Assembly (NCBI GenBank): GCA_035574235.1
Contig: DATLZA010000021.1
Span: 1 to 62,757 of the forward strand
Origin: Planctomycetota bacterium
GTDB taxonomy: Bacteria > Planctomycetota > MHYJ01 > JACPRB01
Direction: 5' to 3'
DNA length: 62,757 nt
Below are positions 18,867 through 27,334 of the stretch, in pieces. Made by a program: the position numbers and the translations under genes. The notes below the pieces were generated by a model, which saw only the letters and a program-made list of their open reading frames with translations, ran no database searches and had not been told where the DNA came from. How positions within the stretch are numbered: position 1 is the stretch's first letter; every line of letters begins with the position of its first letter.

Positions 18867-19634
18867 CTAGAGCCCGAAAAGCCTCCGCGCGTTGCGCGCC
18901 GACGCGGCCGCCACCTCCTCGGGGGCGCGGCCCTGGACGCGCGCGACCGCCTCGACCACGTGGCGGACATACGCCGGCTCGTTGCGCTTCCCGCGGTGCG
19001 CCTGCGGCGCCAGAAGCGGACAGTCCGTCTCCACCAGCAGGTTCTCCAGGGGGATCTCCCGCACCGTCTCCCGAAGCCGCTCCGCGTTCGGATACGTCAC
19101 GGGCCCCGCGATCGAAAGATAAAATCCCAGAGCCAGGTACGCTTCCACGTCCTCCGCGGTCCCCGAGAAGCAGTGAACCACCCCCCGCAGCGGCGCGTGC
19201 GCCCGCAGGATCGCCCGCGCGTCTCCGTGCGCCTCGCGGCAGTGAATCGAAAGGGGCTTGCCCGTCTCCAGCGCCAGCTCCAGGTGCCGCACGAAAAGCT
19301 CCTTCTGCGCGCTCACGGAGGCGTACCGCTTCACGTAGTCGAGGCCCGTTTCCCCGACCGCCACGGCGCGGGGGTCGGCCAGAAGCCCCCGCAGTTCCTC
19401 CACGGGGCCCGGATGATCCGCCTCGTGCGGATGGATCCCCGCGGCGAAGGCCACCCCCTCGCGGGCGGCGGCGATGTCCCGCGCCCGGCGGGAGGATTCC
19501 AGGCTCGTCCCGATCGTGACGATGCGCTCCACCCCGGCGGCGCGGGCGCGCGCGAGAACCGCCTCCAGATCTTCGGCGAAGGCGGGATCGTCGAGGTGCG
19601 CGTGCGAATCCACGACCATCGGGGACTCCGTCAC
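18867..19634 (-). CDS. tatD: TatD-family metal-dependent hydrolase
   Basis: The 255-residue amidohydrolase-fold protein has all the usual metal ligands in order: DSHAHLDD, GIHPHEAD, GETGLDY, SIHCREAHGD, VHCFSGT and ETDCPLLAP. TatD proteins are Mg-dependent 3'-5' DNA/RNA exonucleases involved in repair and RNA quality control. The start codon overlaps the upstream lipoprotein stop by four bases. Confidence 0.9.
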   Translation of the reverse strand: MTESPMVVDSHAHLDDPAFAEDLEAVLARARAAGVERIVTIGTSLESSRRARDIAAAREGVAFAAGIHPHEADHPGPVEELRGLLADPRAVAVGETGLDYVKRYASVSAQKELFVRHLELALETGKPLSIHCREAHGDARAILRAHAPLRGVVHCFSGTAEDVEAYLALGFYLSIAGPVTYPNAERLRETVREIPLENLLVETDCPLLAPQAHRGKRNEPAYVRHVVEAVARVQGRAPEEVAAASARNARRLFGL

Positions 19635-20221
19635 GGATTGCGCTCGAGGAAGGGTTCGGCGCCCGTCTGCACCCGGATCGTATGGCCGTTCATGATGCTC
19701 AGGACGTACGCCTCGCAGCGGAAAAACTTCTTGATGAGATCCTCGCTCTTCTGCTGGTCGCGGTAGTAGTAGCTGCGGGCGCCCTTGTCGGTCCCCACCG
19801 TGAAGATGCGCGTATAGCTCGACTCCTGCGGATTCTCGGCGAGCCGCCGAAGCTCCTCGGGACGGAAATCGTCGGGGTTCCGGGCGACGAGGTCGTCGAG
19901 CCCGTACTCGCGCAGCTTCTGCACGTAGTGGCGCAGGCGGGCGTCGGGAGCGATGCCTCGATAGATGTTGCCGGGCGCCGCGCGGGGAAACGGCTCCCGC
20001 ACTCCTTCGCCCACGCGATCCCTCCAGGACTCCGAGATCACCACCCGGTAGGTCGGCTCCAGTTTCTTCGTGCGCGGATTCTCGAACGCCCGGAAGTGCG
20101 AGATCTTCAGGACCGCGGCCTCGCCGCCGCCCTCCGTCTCTCCCGCGCGGCCGCCGCCCCCCCCGGCGCAGGCCCCGAGGACGACAAGCGCGCTACAGAA
20201 GACGGTACGCCGCCAGCTCAT
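19631..20221 (-). CDS. Predicted lipoprotein, unknown function
   Basis: The 196-residue protein has a type II signal peptide with lipobox LGAC (Cys18), followed by a Gly-rich tether. The rest (LKISHFRAFENPRTKKLEPTYRVVISESW...) is soluble alpha/beta-like sequence I cannot assign. Its start lies 29 bases inside the proS gene on the same strand, a long but plausible overlap, since the first ATG gives the only good signal peptide. It ends coupled to tatD. Confidence 0.7.
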   Translation of the reverse strand: MSWRRTVFCSALVVLGACAGGGGGRAGETEGGGEAAVLKISHFRAFENPRTKKLEPTYRVVISESWRDRVGEGVREPFPRAAPGNIYRGIAPDARLRHYVQKLREYGLDDLVARNPDDFRPEELRRLAENPQESSYTRIFTVGTDKGARSYYYRDQQKSEDLIKKFFRCEAYVLSIMNGHTIRVQTGAEPFLERNP

Positions 20222-21920
20222 CCCGAACCGCCTCGACGATCCCCGACAGGGGCACGCTTTTCTGCTCCTTGCGCGAACGGACCTTGAGATCCACGGTTCC
20301 GGCTTCCAGCGTCCGCTTGCCCACCGTCACCCGGAGCGGGAAGCCCACGAGATCCCCGTCGGCGAACTTGACGCCGGGCGCCGCGTCGCGGTCGTCCCAG
20401 AGCACCTCGATCCCCGCGGAGGCCAGCGCGTCGTGGAGCTTCTCGCCCGTCTCCACGATCTGGGGCTTCTTGTGGTCGATCGTGACGATCTCGACGGCGT
20501 AGGGGGCGAGCTCCCGGGGCCACACGATCCCCGCCTCGTCGTGGTGATTCTCCACCGCCGCCGCGAGGATCCGGTTGATTCCGATCCCGTAGCAGCCCAT
20601 GACCATGGGCCGGAGCTGCCCCTTTTCGTCGAGATACGCGCAGTTCATCCGGGCGGAGTAGCGCGTGCCGAGCTTGAAGACATGGCCGACCTCGATGCCC
20701 TGGGTGAACCCGAGCGGGCCCCCGCAGCGCGGGCACGGGTCCCCCGGAAGCGCCATCCGGATGTCCGCCGTCAGCGTCGGCTGCACATCGCGCCCCAGGT
20801 TGACGTTGATCAGGTGGGCATCCGCCTTGTTGGCGCCGGTGACGAAGTTGACCAGGCCCACGACGGCGTGGTCGGCGATCGTGCGCATCCGGAGCCCCAC
20901 GGGGCCCGAAAAGCCCAGGGGTCCGCCCGTTTCGCGCCGGATCTCCTCCGGCGTGGCCAACTCGAGCGCTTCGGCCTGCGCCGCGCGCCGGAGCTTGGCC
21001 TCGTTCACCTCGTGATCGCCCCGCACCAGGGCCGCCAGGAAGCCCGAAGAAGTCCGGTAAATCAGCGTCTTGACGAGCTGGCGGGGCGGGACCTTGAGGA
21101 ACCGGCTGACCTCTTCGATCGTGGAGGCGCCGGGGGTGGCGACCTCCTCGAGGGGCAGAAGCTCCTTCGTCTCCAGGCCGCTGAACCCGTCCCCGGCCGA
21201 AGGCGGACACTCCGCCTTCTCCTTGTTGGCGGCATACCCGCAACGCGCGCAGGTGACGACCGAATCCTCGCCGAAGGGGGACACCGCCATGAACTCGTGC
21301 GAGACGTCCCCGCCCATGAGCCCCGTGTCCGCCTCCACGGGAAGAAACTTGAGCTCCGCCCGGCGGAAAATCCGCACGTACGCGTCGTACATCGCCTGAT
21401 ACGAGCGCGCCATTCCCTTCTCGTCCACGTCGAACGAGTAGGCGTCCTTCATCAGGAATTCCCGCGTCCGGATGATGCCGTGCCGGGGACGCGGCTCGTC
21501 CCGGAATTTCCCCTGAATCTGGTAGAGCGTCAGGGGGAGCTGCCGGTAGGACTTGACTTCGTTCCGGACGATGTGGGTGACGACCTCCTCATGGGTGGGC
21601 CCGAGAACGTTGAGCGTCCCCCGGCGGTCTTTCACCTTCATGAGGGTGTCCCCGAAGGCCTGGAACCGCCCCGTCTCCTGCCAGAGCTCCACCGGATGAA
21701 GCGCCGGCATCAGAAGCTCGACCGCCCCCGCGCGTTCCATCTCCTCCCGCACGAGGGCTTCCACCTTCCTCAGGCTCCGGTAGCCCAGGGGAAGATAGCT
21801 GTAGCTTCCCGCCGAAAGCTGCCGCACCAGGCCCGCCCGGACCATGAGCTTGTGACTGGGGCTTTCGGCCTCCGAGGGCGCTTCGCGGAGCGTCGGGATG
21901 AAGGTACGGGTCCACCGCAT
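20193..21920 (-). CDS. proS: Proline--tRNA ligase, bacterial type
   Basis: The 575-residue class II synthetase starts at MRWTRTFIPTLREAP. It has the catalytic core (SYLPLGYRSLRKVEALVREEM; QGKFRDEPRPRHGIIRTREFLMKDAYSFD), the large editing insertion (about 220-390; TPGASTIEEVSRFL, KTLIYR) between motifs 2 and 3, the class II motif 3 region (MGCYGIGINRILAA) and the anticodon-binding domain (VEIVTIDHKKPQIVETGEKLHDAL). The insertion marks the prokaryote-type enzyme. The ATG at 21920 is chosen over an upstream extension because homology begins there and a -10 box ends 10 bases before it. Confidence 0.93.
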   Translation of the reverse strand: MRWTRTFIPTLREAPSEAESPSHKLMVRAGLVRQLSAGSYSYLPLGYRSLRKVEALVREEMERAGAVELLMPALHPVELWQETGRFQAFGDTLMKVKDRRGTLNVLGPTHEEVVTHIVRNEVKSYRQLPLTLYQIQGKFRDEPRPRHGIIRTREFLMKDAYSFDVDEKGMARSYQAMYDAYVRIFRRAELKFLPVEADTGLMGGDVSHEFMAVSPFGEDSVVTCARCGYAANKEKAECPPSAGDGFSGLETKELLPLEEVATPGASTIEEVSRFLKVPPRQLVKTLIYRTSSGFLAALVRGDHEVNEAKLRRAAQAEALELATPEEIRRETGGPLGFSGPVGLRMRTIADHAVVGLVNFVTGANKADAHLINVNLGRDVQPTLTADIRMALPGDPCPRCGGPLGFTQGIEVGHVFKLGTRYSARMNCAYLDEKGQLRPMVMGCYGIGINRILAAAVENHHDEAGIVWPRELAPYAVEIVTIDHKKPQIVETGEKLHDALASAGIEVLWDDRDAAPGVKFADGDLVGFPLRVTVGKRTLEAGTVDLKVRSRKEQKSVPLSGIVEAVRDELAAYRLL

Positions 21921-21930
21921 CGGTTTCGCG

Positions 21931-21936
21931 GTTATA
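21931..21936 (-). promoter_or_regulatory. -10 box for leaderless proS
   Basis: TATAAC on the - strand ends 10 bases before the proS ATG. No ribosome-binding site fits between them, so the transcript probably starts within a few bases of the codon. Confidence 0.45.
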
Positions 21937-22143
21937 GCACAGCCCGGGGGAGGCGGCAAGCGTTCCGGCGCCACGGCGGGCGCGGCGGCGGAGTCCCCTG
22001 AAGGTCCCCTCTCCGGGATCTCGTGCCGCCTCCCGCCGTCCGGAGTCTCCTTGAGATCCGCAAACGTGCGGAGGCGCTTCCGAACCGCGGCGATCCTCTC
22101 CGCCCCCGTCGCACCCGGCCGCCCGGACGGAATCGAAGCCCTC

Positions 22144-23076
22144 CTACGACAGCTCCTGAACCTGGTCGATCCGGATCGTGCCTTTGATCTCGAAGGGGTC
22201 CCCGCCGCCCGGATCCGGAGCCGTCACCTCCAGCCGCACGTTCAGGCGGTTCTCCGCCCGGGCGGGACGTCCGTCTTTGACCCGGAAGTAGACCTTTCCC
22301 TCTCCGTCGCCCGTCGTCTTGACGGGAATCTCGAGAGGGCGGCCGTCCCGCTCGCCGTCGGCCACGGTGAACTTCGAGCGGATCACCGCGCAGGCGGCCC
22401 CGCCCGCCGTCCCGTCCTCGGCGTACGTGTTCTCGCTGCGGATCTTGAACCCCACCGCGCCCGCCAGGCCCGGCACGCCGAGATCCACTTCCCCCTTCCA
22501 GGAATCCCCACGGCCCACCCGCGCCTCCGGCAGCGCGCCCATCAGGCCGTGCAGCGACAGGAACACCGTCTGGATCTCCTCCACGCGACGGCTCGATCCG
22601 CCCTCGAGCCGGACCTTTCCCAGGCGGTCCACGGAAAGGCGAAGCGGCTCCCGGACCAGTTTGTCCAGTCGCTCCTCCAGATGCATCAGCCCCTGGAGCG
22701 GATCGCCTCCGGGAGCGGCCTCCGGGGCGCGCGCCTTGCCGCCGCCGTCGGCGTCGTAGACGTAATCGACCTCCTGCACCAGCAGCCGCCCCTTGGCCGC
22801 GATCCGCCGCCAGCGGCCCTCGAGGCGCGCGGCGCCCTCCGCCCCCGCCTCCTTCACCTCCATGTCCAGCAGGGCCTCGATCTTGAGCTCCACCGGATCC
22901 GCCGTCAGAATCCCCTGGAGCGCCTCCGGAACCTGATCCAGTTTGACGCTCAGCGACTGGCGGATCTTGAGCGGAAACTTGTCCCCCGGGGCGAACCGGT
23001 AGCGAAGCTCGACTTTTTCGTCCTGGACCAGGCCGAGAAGCCCCGCCGCGACGCCCGCGACCAGCAGCGTTTTCAT
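22144..23076 (-). CDS. Secreted protein of unknown function (DUF6263-like)
   Basis: The 310-residue protein has a signal peptide (MKTLLVAGVAAGLLGLVQ) and a beta-rich body beginning VELRYRFAPGDKFPLKIRQSLSVKL. That opening recalls a family of exported planctomycete/bacteroidete proteins with LRYKFKPGEKYRYRVxQ starts, which has no known function. I am not certain of the family. GGAGGTACG precedes the ATG. It is divergent from the second protease-like trio. Confidence 0.65.
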   Translation of the reverse strand: MKTLLVAGVAAGLLGLVQDEKVELRYRFAPGDKFPLKIRQSLSVKLDQVPEALQGILTADPVELKIEALLDMEVKEAGAEGAARLEGRWRRIAAKGRLLVQEVDYVYDADGGGKARAPEAAPGGDPLQGLMHLEERLDKLVREPLRLSVDRLGKVRLEGGSSRRVEEIQTVFLSLHGLMGALPEARVGRGDSWKGEVDLGVPGLAGAVGFKIRSENTYAEDGTAGGAACAVIRSKFTVADGERDGRPLEIPVKTTGDGEGKVYFRVKDGRPARAENRLNVRLEVTAPDPGGGDPFEIKGTIRIDQVQELS

Positions 23077-23151
23077 CGTACCTCCTTCGAACGCCTCCGA
23101 CGTTAAGACACCGTCCCCCCCGAGGGAGTTCGCCGGAAACGACGCGGCCCG

Positions 23152-23157
23152 TATAAT
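23152..23157 (+). promoter_or_regulatory. Consensus -10 box for leaderless trio B
   Basis: A perfect TATAAT ends seven bases before the ATG at 23165. There is no room for a ribosome-binding site, so the first codon is probably at or next to +1. Confidence 0.6.
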
Positions 23158-23164
23158 AGTGAAG

Positions 23165-24136
23165 ATGCCTCTCCGAGGAAAGCCGTGGTTCTGGGCGCTC
23201 CTTCTGGCCTCCCCCGCCGGGGCTCAGGACCCGGCCTCCCCCCGGGCGGTCTACGAGAAAGTCCGCGAATCGATCGTGGCGGTCCGGGCGCTGGCGCCGC
23301 TGGGCGAGCGTTCGGGCACCGGCATCGTCCTTTCCGCCGACGGCCTCGTGCTGACGAGCTATGCCGTCTGCCCCGAAGGGTCGGGCTCGATCCGGATCTG
23401 GACCGCCGGTCCCCGGCTCTACGAAGCCGAGCTCGTGGCCGCCGCGCCGAAGGAGGAGATCGCGCTCCTGCGGGTCCGCGCGCCGGGCGGGCTCAAGCCC
23501 CTCGAGCTCGGACGCTCCGCCGACGTCCGCGTCGGCGATCCCGTCTACACGATCGGGAACGCCGCCAACGCGATCATCCACGACGACCAGCCGTCGTTTC
23601 ACGCGGGCGTCGTCAGCGGAATCTACCGGCTGGCCGAGCCGCGAGCGGGGGCGTCCTACACGGGCCGGGTCTTTGAGACGACCGCGGCCATGAACGTGGG
23701 CATGGAAGGCGCGCCGCTCCTGGACGCGGCGGGCCGCGGGGTGGGACTCATGACCCCCAACTATTCCCCCAACCGCTTCCTCGGAGCCGCCATTCCCATC
23801 GACGAGATCCGCCCGGCCCTCGATCGCCTGCGGGCGCGCCCGGCCGCCGCGGCGGAGGATCTTCCGCCCGCGACGGGCGAGGCGGACCTGGGGCTCAAGG
23901 CGCGCGACGAGCAGGGCAAGGTGGTCGTGGCGGAAGTGCGTCCGGACGGACCCGCCGCGCAGGCGGGGCTGGCGCCCGGAGACGTGCTCATCGAAGTCGC
24001 CGGCGCGCGGCTGCGGTCGGCCCGCGAGCTGGCCGAGCGCCTCAAGGGCCTGGAGCCCGGCGCCGTCGTCTGGATCCGGGCGGAAATCGCCGGCCGGGAG
24101 GAAACGGTCCGCGTGACGCTGGAGGCGAAGAAATGA
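23165..24136 (+). CDS. Trypsin-like pseudoprotease with PDZ domain, set B member 1
   Basis: The 323-residue exported protein (signal MPLRGKPWFWALLLASPAGAQ) has a trypsin-like domain (25-225) and PDZ domain (235-320; AAQAGLAPGDVLIEVAG). The triad is destroyed: His to Ala (LTSYAVC, residue 67), Asp to Glu (KEEIALL, residue 98), Ser to Glu (VGMEGAPLL, residue 181). It is the counterpart of the gene at 8866: both have acidic residues at the Asp and Ser positions. Shared context includes GRVFETTAAMN and AIPIDEIRPAL. ATG 23165 is preferred to GTG 23159 because of the -10 spacing. It overlaps the next gene by four bases. Confidence 0.78.
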   Translation: MPLRGKPWFWALLLASPAGAQDPASPRAVYEKVRESIVAVRALAPLGERSGTGIVLSADGLVLTSYAVCPEGSGSIRIWTAGPRLYEAELVAAAPKEEIALLRVRAPGGLKPLELGRSADVRVGDPVYTIGNAANAIIHDDQPSFHAGVVSGIYRLAEPRAGASYTGRVFETTAAMNVGMEGAPLLDAAGRGVGLMTPNYSPNRFLGAAIPIDEIRPALDRLRARPAAAAEDLPPATGEADLGLKARDEQGKVVVAEVRPDGPAAQAGLAPGDVLIEVAGARLRSARELAERLKGLEPGAVVWIRAEIAGREETVRVTLEAKK

Positions 24137-25164
24137 TCCTCGCCGCGGCGGTCGCGGGAGCGTTCCTCGGAGCCCAGGCGGGCGAGGGTCTGCCGGCCGA
24201 CGCGCTCGGGCGCCGGCTCCGGATCCTGGCCGAGACCGCGGGCCCTTCGATCGTCGCGATCGAGGTCGAGCGCGAAAACGATCCGGAGGGCCGCATCGCG
24301 CGGGGCCACCTGGCCGCCCACGCCGACTACTTCAACCGTCCGCCCGGCCCCTGCTCGGGCGTCGTCTACGAGCCCGACGGCTACATCGTCACGAGCGCGT
24401 TCAACGTGTCCGGGGAGCTGCGCCCGCGCGGGATCCGCGTGACGCTGTCCGACGGCCGGGAGTTCCCCGCGGAGCTTCTGGGCGTGGACGAGGGGCGGGA
24501 CGTGGCGCTTCTCAAGATCGAGGCCGCGGGACTGCCCGTCCTGCCCAAGGCCGATCCGGCTTCGCTCAGCCAGGGGACCCTGGTGGCTCTTTTCGGCCGC
24601 TCGCCGGACAAGGCGCGCCTGACGGTGACGCCGGGAATCCTGAGCGCCCTGGAGCGCATGAACGGAACGGCCGTCCAGACGGACGCGCGGATGAATTACG
24701 GGAACGCCGGCGGGGCGCTCGTCACGCTGCGCGGGGAGCTGGTGGGCGTGGCCGCGCACATCCGGCCGCGCAACCCGTGGGGCCAGTCCGGCGGCGTGGG
24801 CTTCGCCTGCAAGGCCTCCGAGATCGACCGGGTGCTGGCCCGTCTCAAGGCGCGCGAGCGGATCGCCGCCGAGCCGCGCCCCTACCTGGGGATCGAACCC
24901 GGCGAAGGGAACCCCGAGGGGGAGGGGGTCCCCGTCGCGCTCGTCGTCCCCGGGTCGCCGGCCGACCGCGCGGGCCTCAAACCCGGGGACATCCTCATGG
25001 AGATCGACGGGGAGAAAGTTCCCGACGTCGAAGCGCTCGACGAGATTCTCTCCCGGAAGAAGGCGGGGGATGAACTGAGGGTGAAGGTCCGGCGTCCCCG
25101 CGGCGGGGACGAGCACGAGGACCGGGAGTTCCGCGTGAAGCTCGAAGGGAGGGCCGGGCGGTGA
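24133..25164 (+). CDS. Trypsin-like pseudoprotease with PDZ domain, set B member 2
   Basis: The 343-residue exported protein has signal peptide MILAAAVAGAFLGAQA, a trypsin-like domain (30-245) and a PDZ domain (255-340; ADRAGLKPGDILMEIDGEKV). The catalytic Asp is retained (GRDVALLK, residue 123). His is Asn (TSAFNVSGE, residue 91) and Ser is Ala (YGNAGGAL, residue 192). The same pattern occurs in the gene at 9875. Start and stop both overlap neighbours by four bases, giving tight translational coupling within the trio. Confidence 0.8.
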   Translation: MILAAAVAGAFLGAQAGEGLPADALGRRLRILAETAGPSIVAIEVERENDPEGRIARGHLAAHADYFNRPPGPCSGVVYEPDGYIVTSAFNVSGELRPRGIRVTLSDGREFPAELLGVDEGRDVALLKIEAAGLPVLPKADPASLSQGTLVALFGRSPDKARLTVTPGILSALERMNGTAVQTDARMNYGNAGGALVTLRGELVGVAAHIRPRNPWGQSGGVGFACKASEIDRVLARLKARERIAAEPRPYLGIEPGEGNPEGEGVPVALVVPGSPADRAGLKPGDILMEIDGEKVPDVEALDEILSRKKAGDELRVKVRRPRGGDEHEDREFRVKLEGRAGR

Positions 25165-26411
25165 CGCTCCTGGCGGCGCTCCTGCTGGCGGCGCAGGCGG
25201 CTCCGGACGAGGACCTCCGGCGGCTGGAGGCCTTCGAGCGCGACCTTCGCGCCCTGGCCGACCGGATCCGGCCGGCCTTCGTCTTCTTCGGCAACGGATC
25301 CGGCGTGTGCATTTCTCCGGACGGGTGGGTGCTGACGAACTTCCACGTCTCGGGGGACCGGGACGGCCAGCGCGTGCGGCTGGCGGGAGGCCGGGTTTTC
25401 GTCGCGGACGTCGTGGGATGGGAGCCGCACGGCGATATCGCGCTTTGCCGGCTGCGGGAGGCGAAGGATCTGCCGCATCTGGAGCTGGGGGATTCCGACC
25501 GCCTCGCCGTGGGGCAGCCCGTGGTCGCCCTCGGGAACCCGTTTCTCGTGGGCCGCGGGAGCTGGGAACCGACGCTGACCTACGGGGTCGTCTCGGCGCT
25601 TCACCGGTATATGGACAATCCGGGGTATTTCGACGCGATCCAGACGGACGCGGCGATCAATCCCGGCAATTCGGGGGGTCCCCTTCTGACCCTGGACGGC
25701 AAGGTCGTCGGCATCAACGGCCGGATCGACATCCGCCGTTTCATGAGCCGGGTCAACACCGGGATCGGCTACGCGATCCCGTCCAACCAGATCCGGCGGT
25801 ACCTGCCGGCGCTGCGGGCGGGCGGACGGGTGGACGAGGGGTACGTCGAGGGCCTCACGATCGGGGAGTGCGGGGACCCGCGCTACGAAAACGTGGGCCG
25901 GTACGGGGACGGCGTCTTCGTGGCGGGGGTCACGTCGGGGACGCCCGCCGAGGCGGCGGGCTTCGAGACGGGGGACATCATCTTCGAGATCGAGGGCCGC
26001 CGGGTTTACAACGCGAACCGCTTCCACGGTCTGGTGAGCGGATGGCCGCAGGGGGAGACGCTGCGCGTTTCGGTGCGGCGGGGGGCGGAGCGCAAGGAGC
26101 TGCGCGTGTTCCTCGGAGATCCCGAGCGGATCCGCACACGCGGCTTTTTCGCGGCGCTGGGGTTCGCTCCGGCCCGGGGAGCGGGGGGCGTGCGCGTGGA
26201 GTCGGTCGACCCTTCCGGAGCGGCCGCGCGGGCGGGACTGCGGACGGGCGATCTGATCCGCGCCGCCGGCGGAAAGCCCGTCCGCACGCCCGAGGATCTC
26301 CGCGAGGCGCTCCGGGCGGCGCGCCCCCAGGGCTCGGCGAAGCTTTCGATCCTCCGCCGCGGCGGCGAGGCGGAACTGGAGCTGCCGCTGGCCGGCGCGC
26401 CGGAGGAGTGA
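25161..26411 (+). CDS. HtrA/DegP-like serine protease with two PDZ domains, set B member 3
   Basis: The 416-residue exported protein (MTLLAALLLAAQAAP) starts at a GTG overlapping the upstream TGA. The triad is intact: His62 in LTNFHVSG, Asp92 in HGDIALCR, Ser171 in NPGNSGGPL. PDZ1 is at about 235-320 (AEAAGFETGDIIFEIEGRRV) and PDZ2 at about 330-410 (AARAGLRTGDLIRAAGGKPV). It is the paralogue of the protease at 10980 and the only predicted active member of set B. Confidence 0.87.
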   Translation: MTLLAALLLAAQAAPDEDLRRLEAFERDLRALADRIRPAFVFFGNGSGVCISPDGWVLTNFHVSGDRDGQRVRLAGGRVFVADVVGWEPHGDIALCRLREAKDLPHLELGDSDRLAVGQPVVALGNPFLVGRGSWEPTLTYGVVSALHRYMDNPGYFDAIQTDAAINPGNSGGPLLTLDGKVVGINGRIDIRRFMSRVNTGIGYAIPSNQIRRYLPALRAGGRVDEGYVEGLTIGECGDPRYENVGRYGDGVFVAGVTSGTPAEAAGFETGDIIFEIEGRRVYNANRFHGLVSGWPQGETLRVSVRRGAERKELRVFLGDPERIRTRGFFAALGFAPARGAGGVRVESVDPSGAAARAGLRTGDLIRAAGGKPVRTPEDLREALRAARPQGSAKLSILRRGGEAELELPLAGAPEE

Positions 26412-26421
26412 TCGTCCGCCT

Positions 26422-26450
26422 TTGCAAATCGCCCGGTCGGCTGTTACACT
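26422..26450 (+). promoter_or_regulatory. Sigma-70-type promoter for leaderless mqnD
   Basis: TTGCAA, a 17-base spacer and TACACT form a good housekeeping promoter. The -10 box ends 10 bases before the ATG and no ribosome-binding site is present. Confidence 0.6.
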
Positions 26451-26460
26451 TCCCCACGCC

Positions 26461-27294
26461 ATGGCCCGAACGATCACCCTCGCGCACAGCCCGGACTCCG
26501 ACGACGCGTTCATGTTCTACGCGCTCGCCCACGGGAAGGTGGACACGCGGGGCCTGGAGTTCCGCCACGTCCTCGAGGACATCCAGACGCTCAACGAGAA
26601 GGCGATCCGCGGGGTCTACGACGTCACCGCCGTTTCCTTCCACGCCTACTGGCGGATCCGCGACAAGTACGTCCTGATGGGGTGCGGCGCCTCCGTGGGG
26701 GACGGATACGGACCGATCCTGGTTTCCCGCCGGCCGCTCTCGCGCCAGGACCTGGATGAAGCCACCGTCGCCGTGCCGGGGGAGCTGACCACCGCCTTTC
26801 TCGTCCTGCGCCTTTATGCGCCCCTGGCCCGGTGGAAGGTGATGCCCTTCGACCGCATCCAGGACGCCGTGGCCCGCGGGGACATCGACGCGGGGCTGCT
26901 CATTCACGAAGGACAGCTTTCCTACCGCGACCAGAAGCTCCACCGGATCCAGGACCTCGGCGAGTGGTGGAAGCTCGGGACGGGCCTTCCGCTGCCCCTC
27001 GGGGGCAACGCGATCCGGCGGGATCTCGACCGCCGCACCGCCCTGGCCTGCTGCGACGTCCTGCGCGACTCCGTCCGCTACGCGCTGGAACACCGGAAGG
27101 AGGCGCTCGAGTACGCGCTTCGCTACGCGCGCGGACTCGACGCCGCCCGGGCGGAACGTTTCGTGGGCATGTACGTGAACGCCTTCACGCTCGAGCTCGG
27201 CAAGCGCGGGGAGGACGCCGTGGCCCATCTCTTCCGCCTCGGGCACGAAGCGGGCGTCATCCCCGTCCGCGTGGAGCCGGAGTTCATCGAATAA
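26461..27294 (+). CDS. mqnD: 1,4-dihydroxy-6-naphthoate synthase (futalosine menaquinone pathway)
   Basis: The 277-residue periplasmic-binding-protein-like enzyme opens with LAHSPDSDDAFMFYAL, the family hallmark. It also has VTAVSFHAYWRIRDKYVLMGCG, AVPGELTTAFLVLRLY, GLLIHEGQLSYRD and the catalytic-region LGLPLPLGGNAIRRDL-like GTGLPLPLGGNAI. MqnD converts cyclic dehypoxanthine futalosine to 1,4-dihydroxy-6-naphthoate. No other mqn gene is in the window. Menaquinone would suit anaerobic respiration and supply quinol to the nitric oxide reductase encoded later in the window. Confidence 0.85.
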   Translation: MARTITLAHSPDSDDAFMFYALAHGKVDTRGLEFRHVLEDIQTLNEKAIRGVYDVTAVSFHAYWRIRDKYVLMGCGASVGDGYGPILVSRRPLSRQDLDEATVAVPGELTTAFLVLRLYAPLARWKVMPFDRIQDAVARGDIDAGLLIHEGQLSYRDQKLHRIQDLGEWWKLGTGLPLPLGGNAIRRDLDRRTALACCDVLRDSVRYALEHRKEALEYALRYARGLDAARAERFVGMYVNAFTLELGKRGEDAVAHLFRLGHEAGVIPVRVEPEFIE

Positions 27295-27334
27295 GGCGGA
27301 CCCTTCCAGGGGTCCCCCAAGGGGGCGCGCCCGG

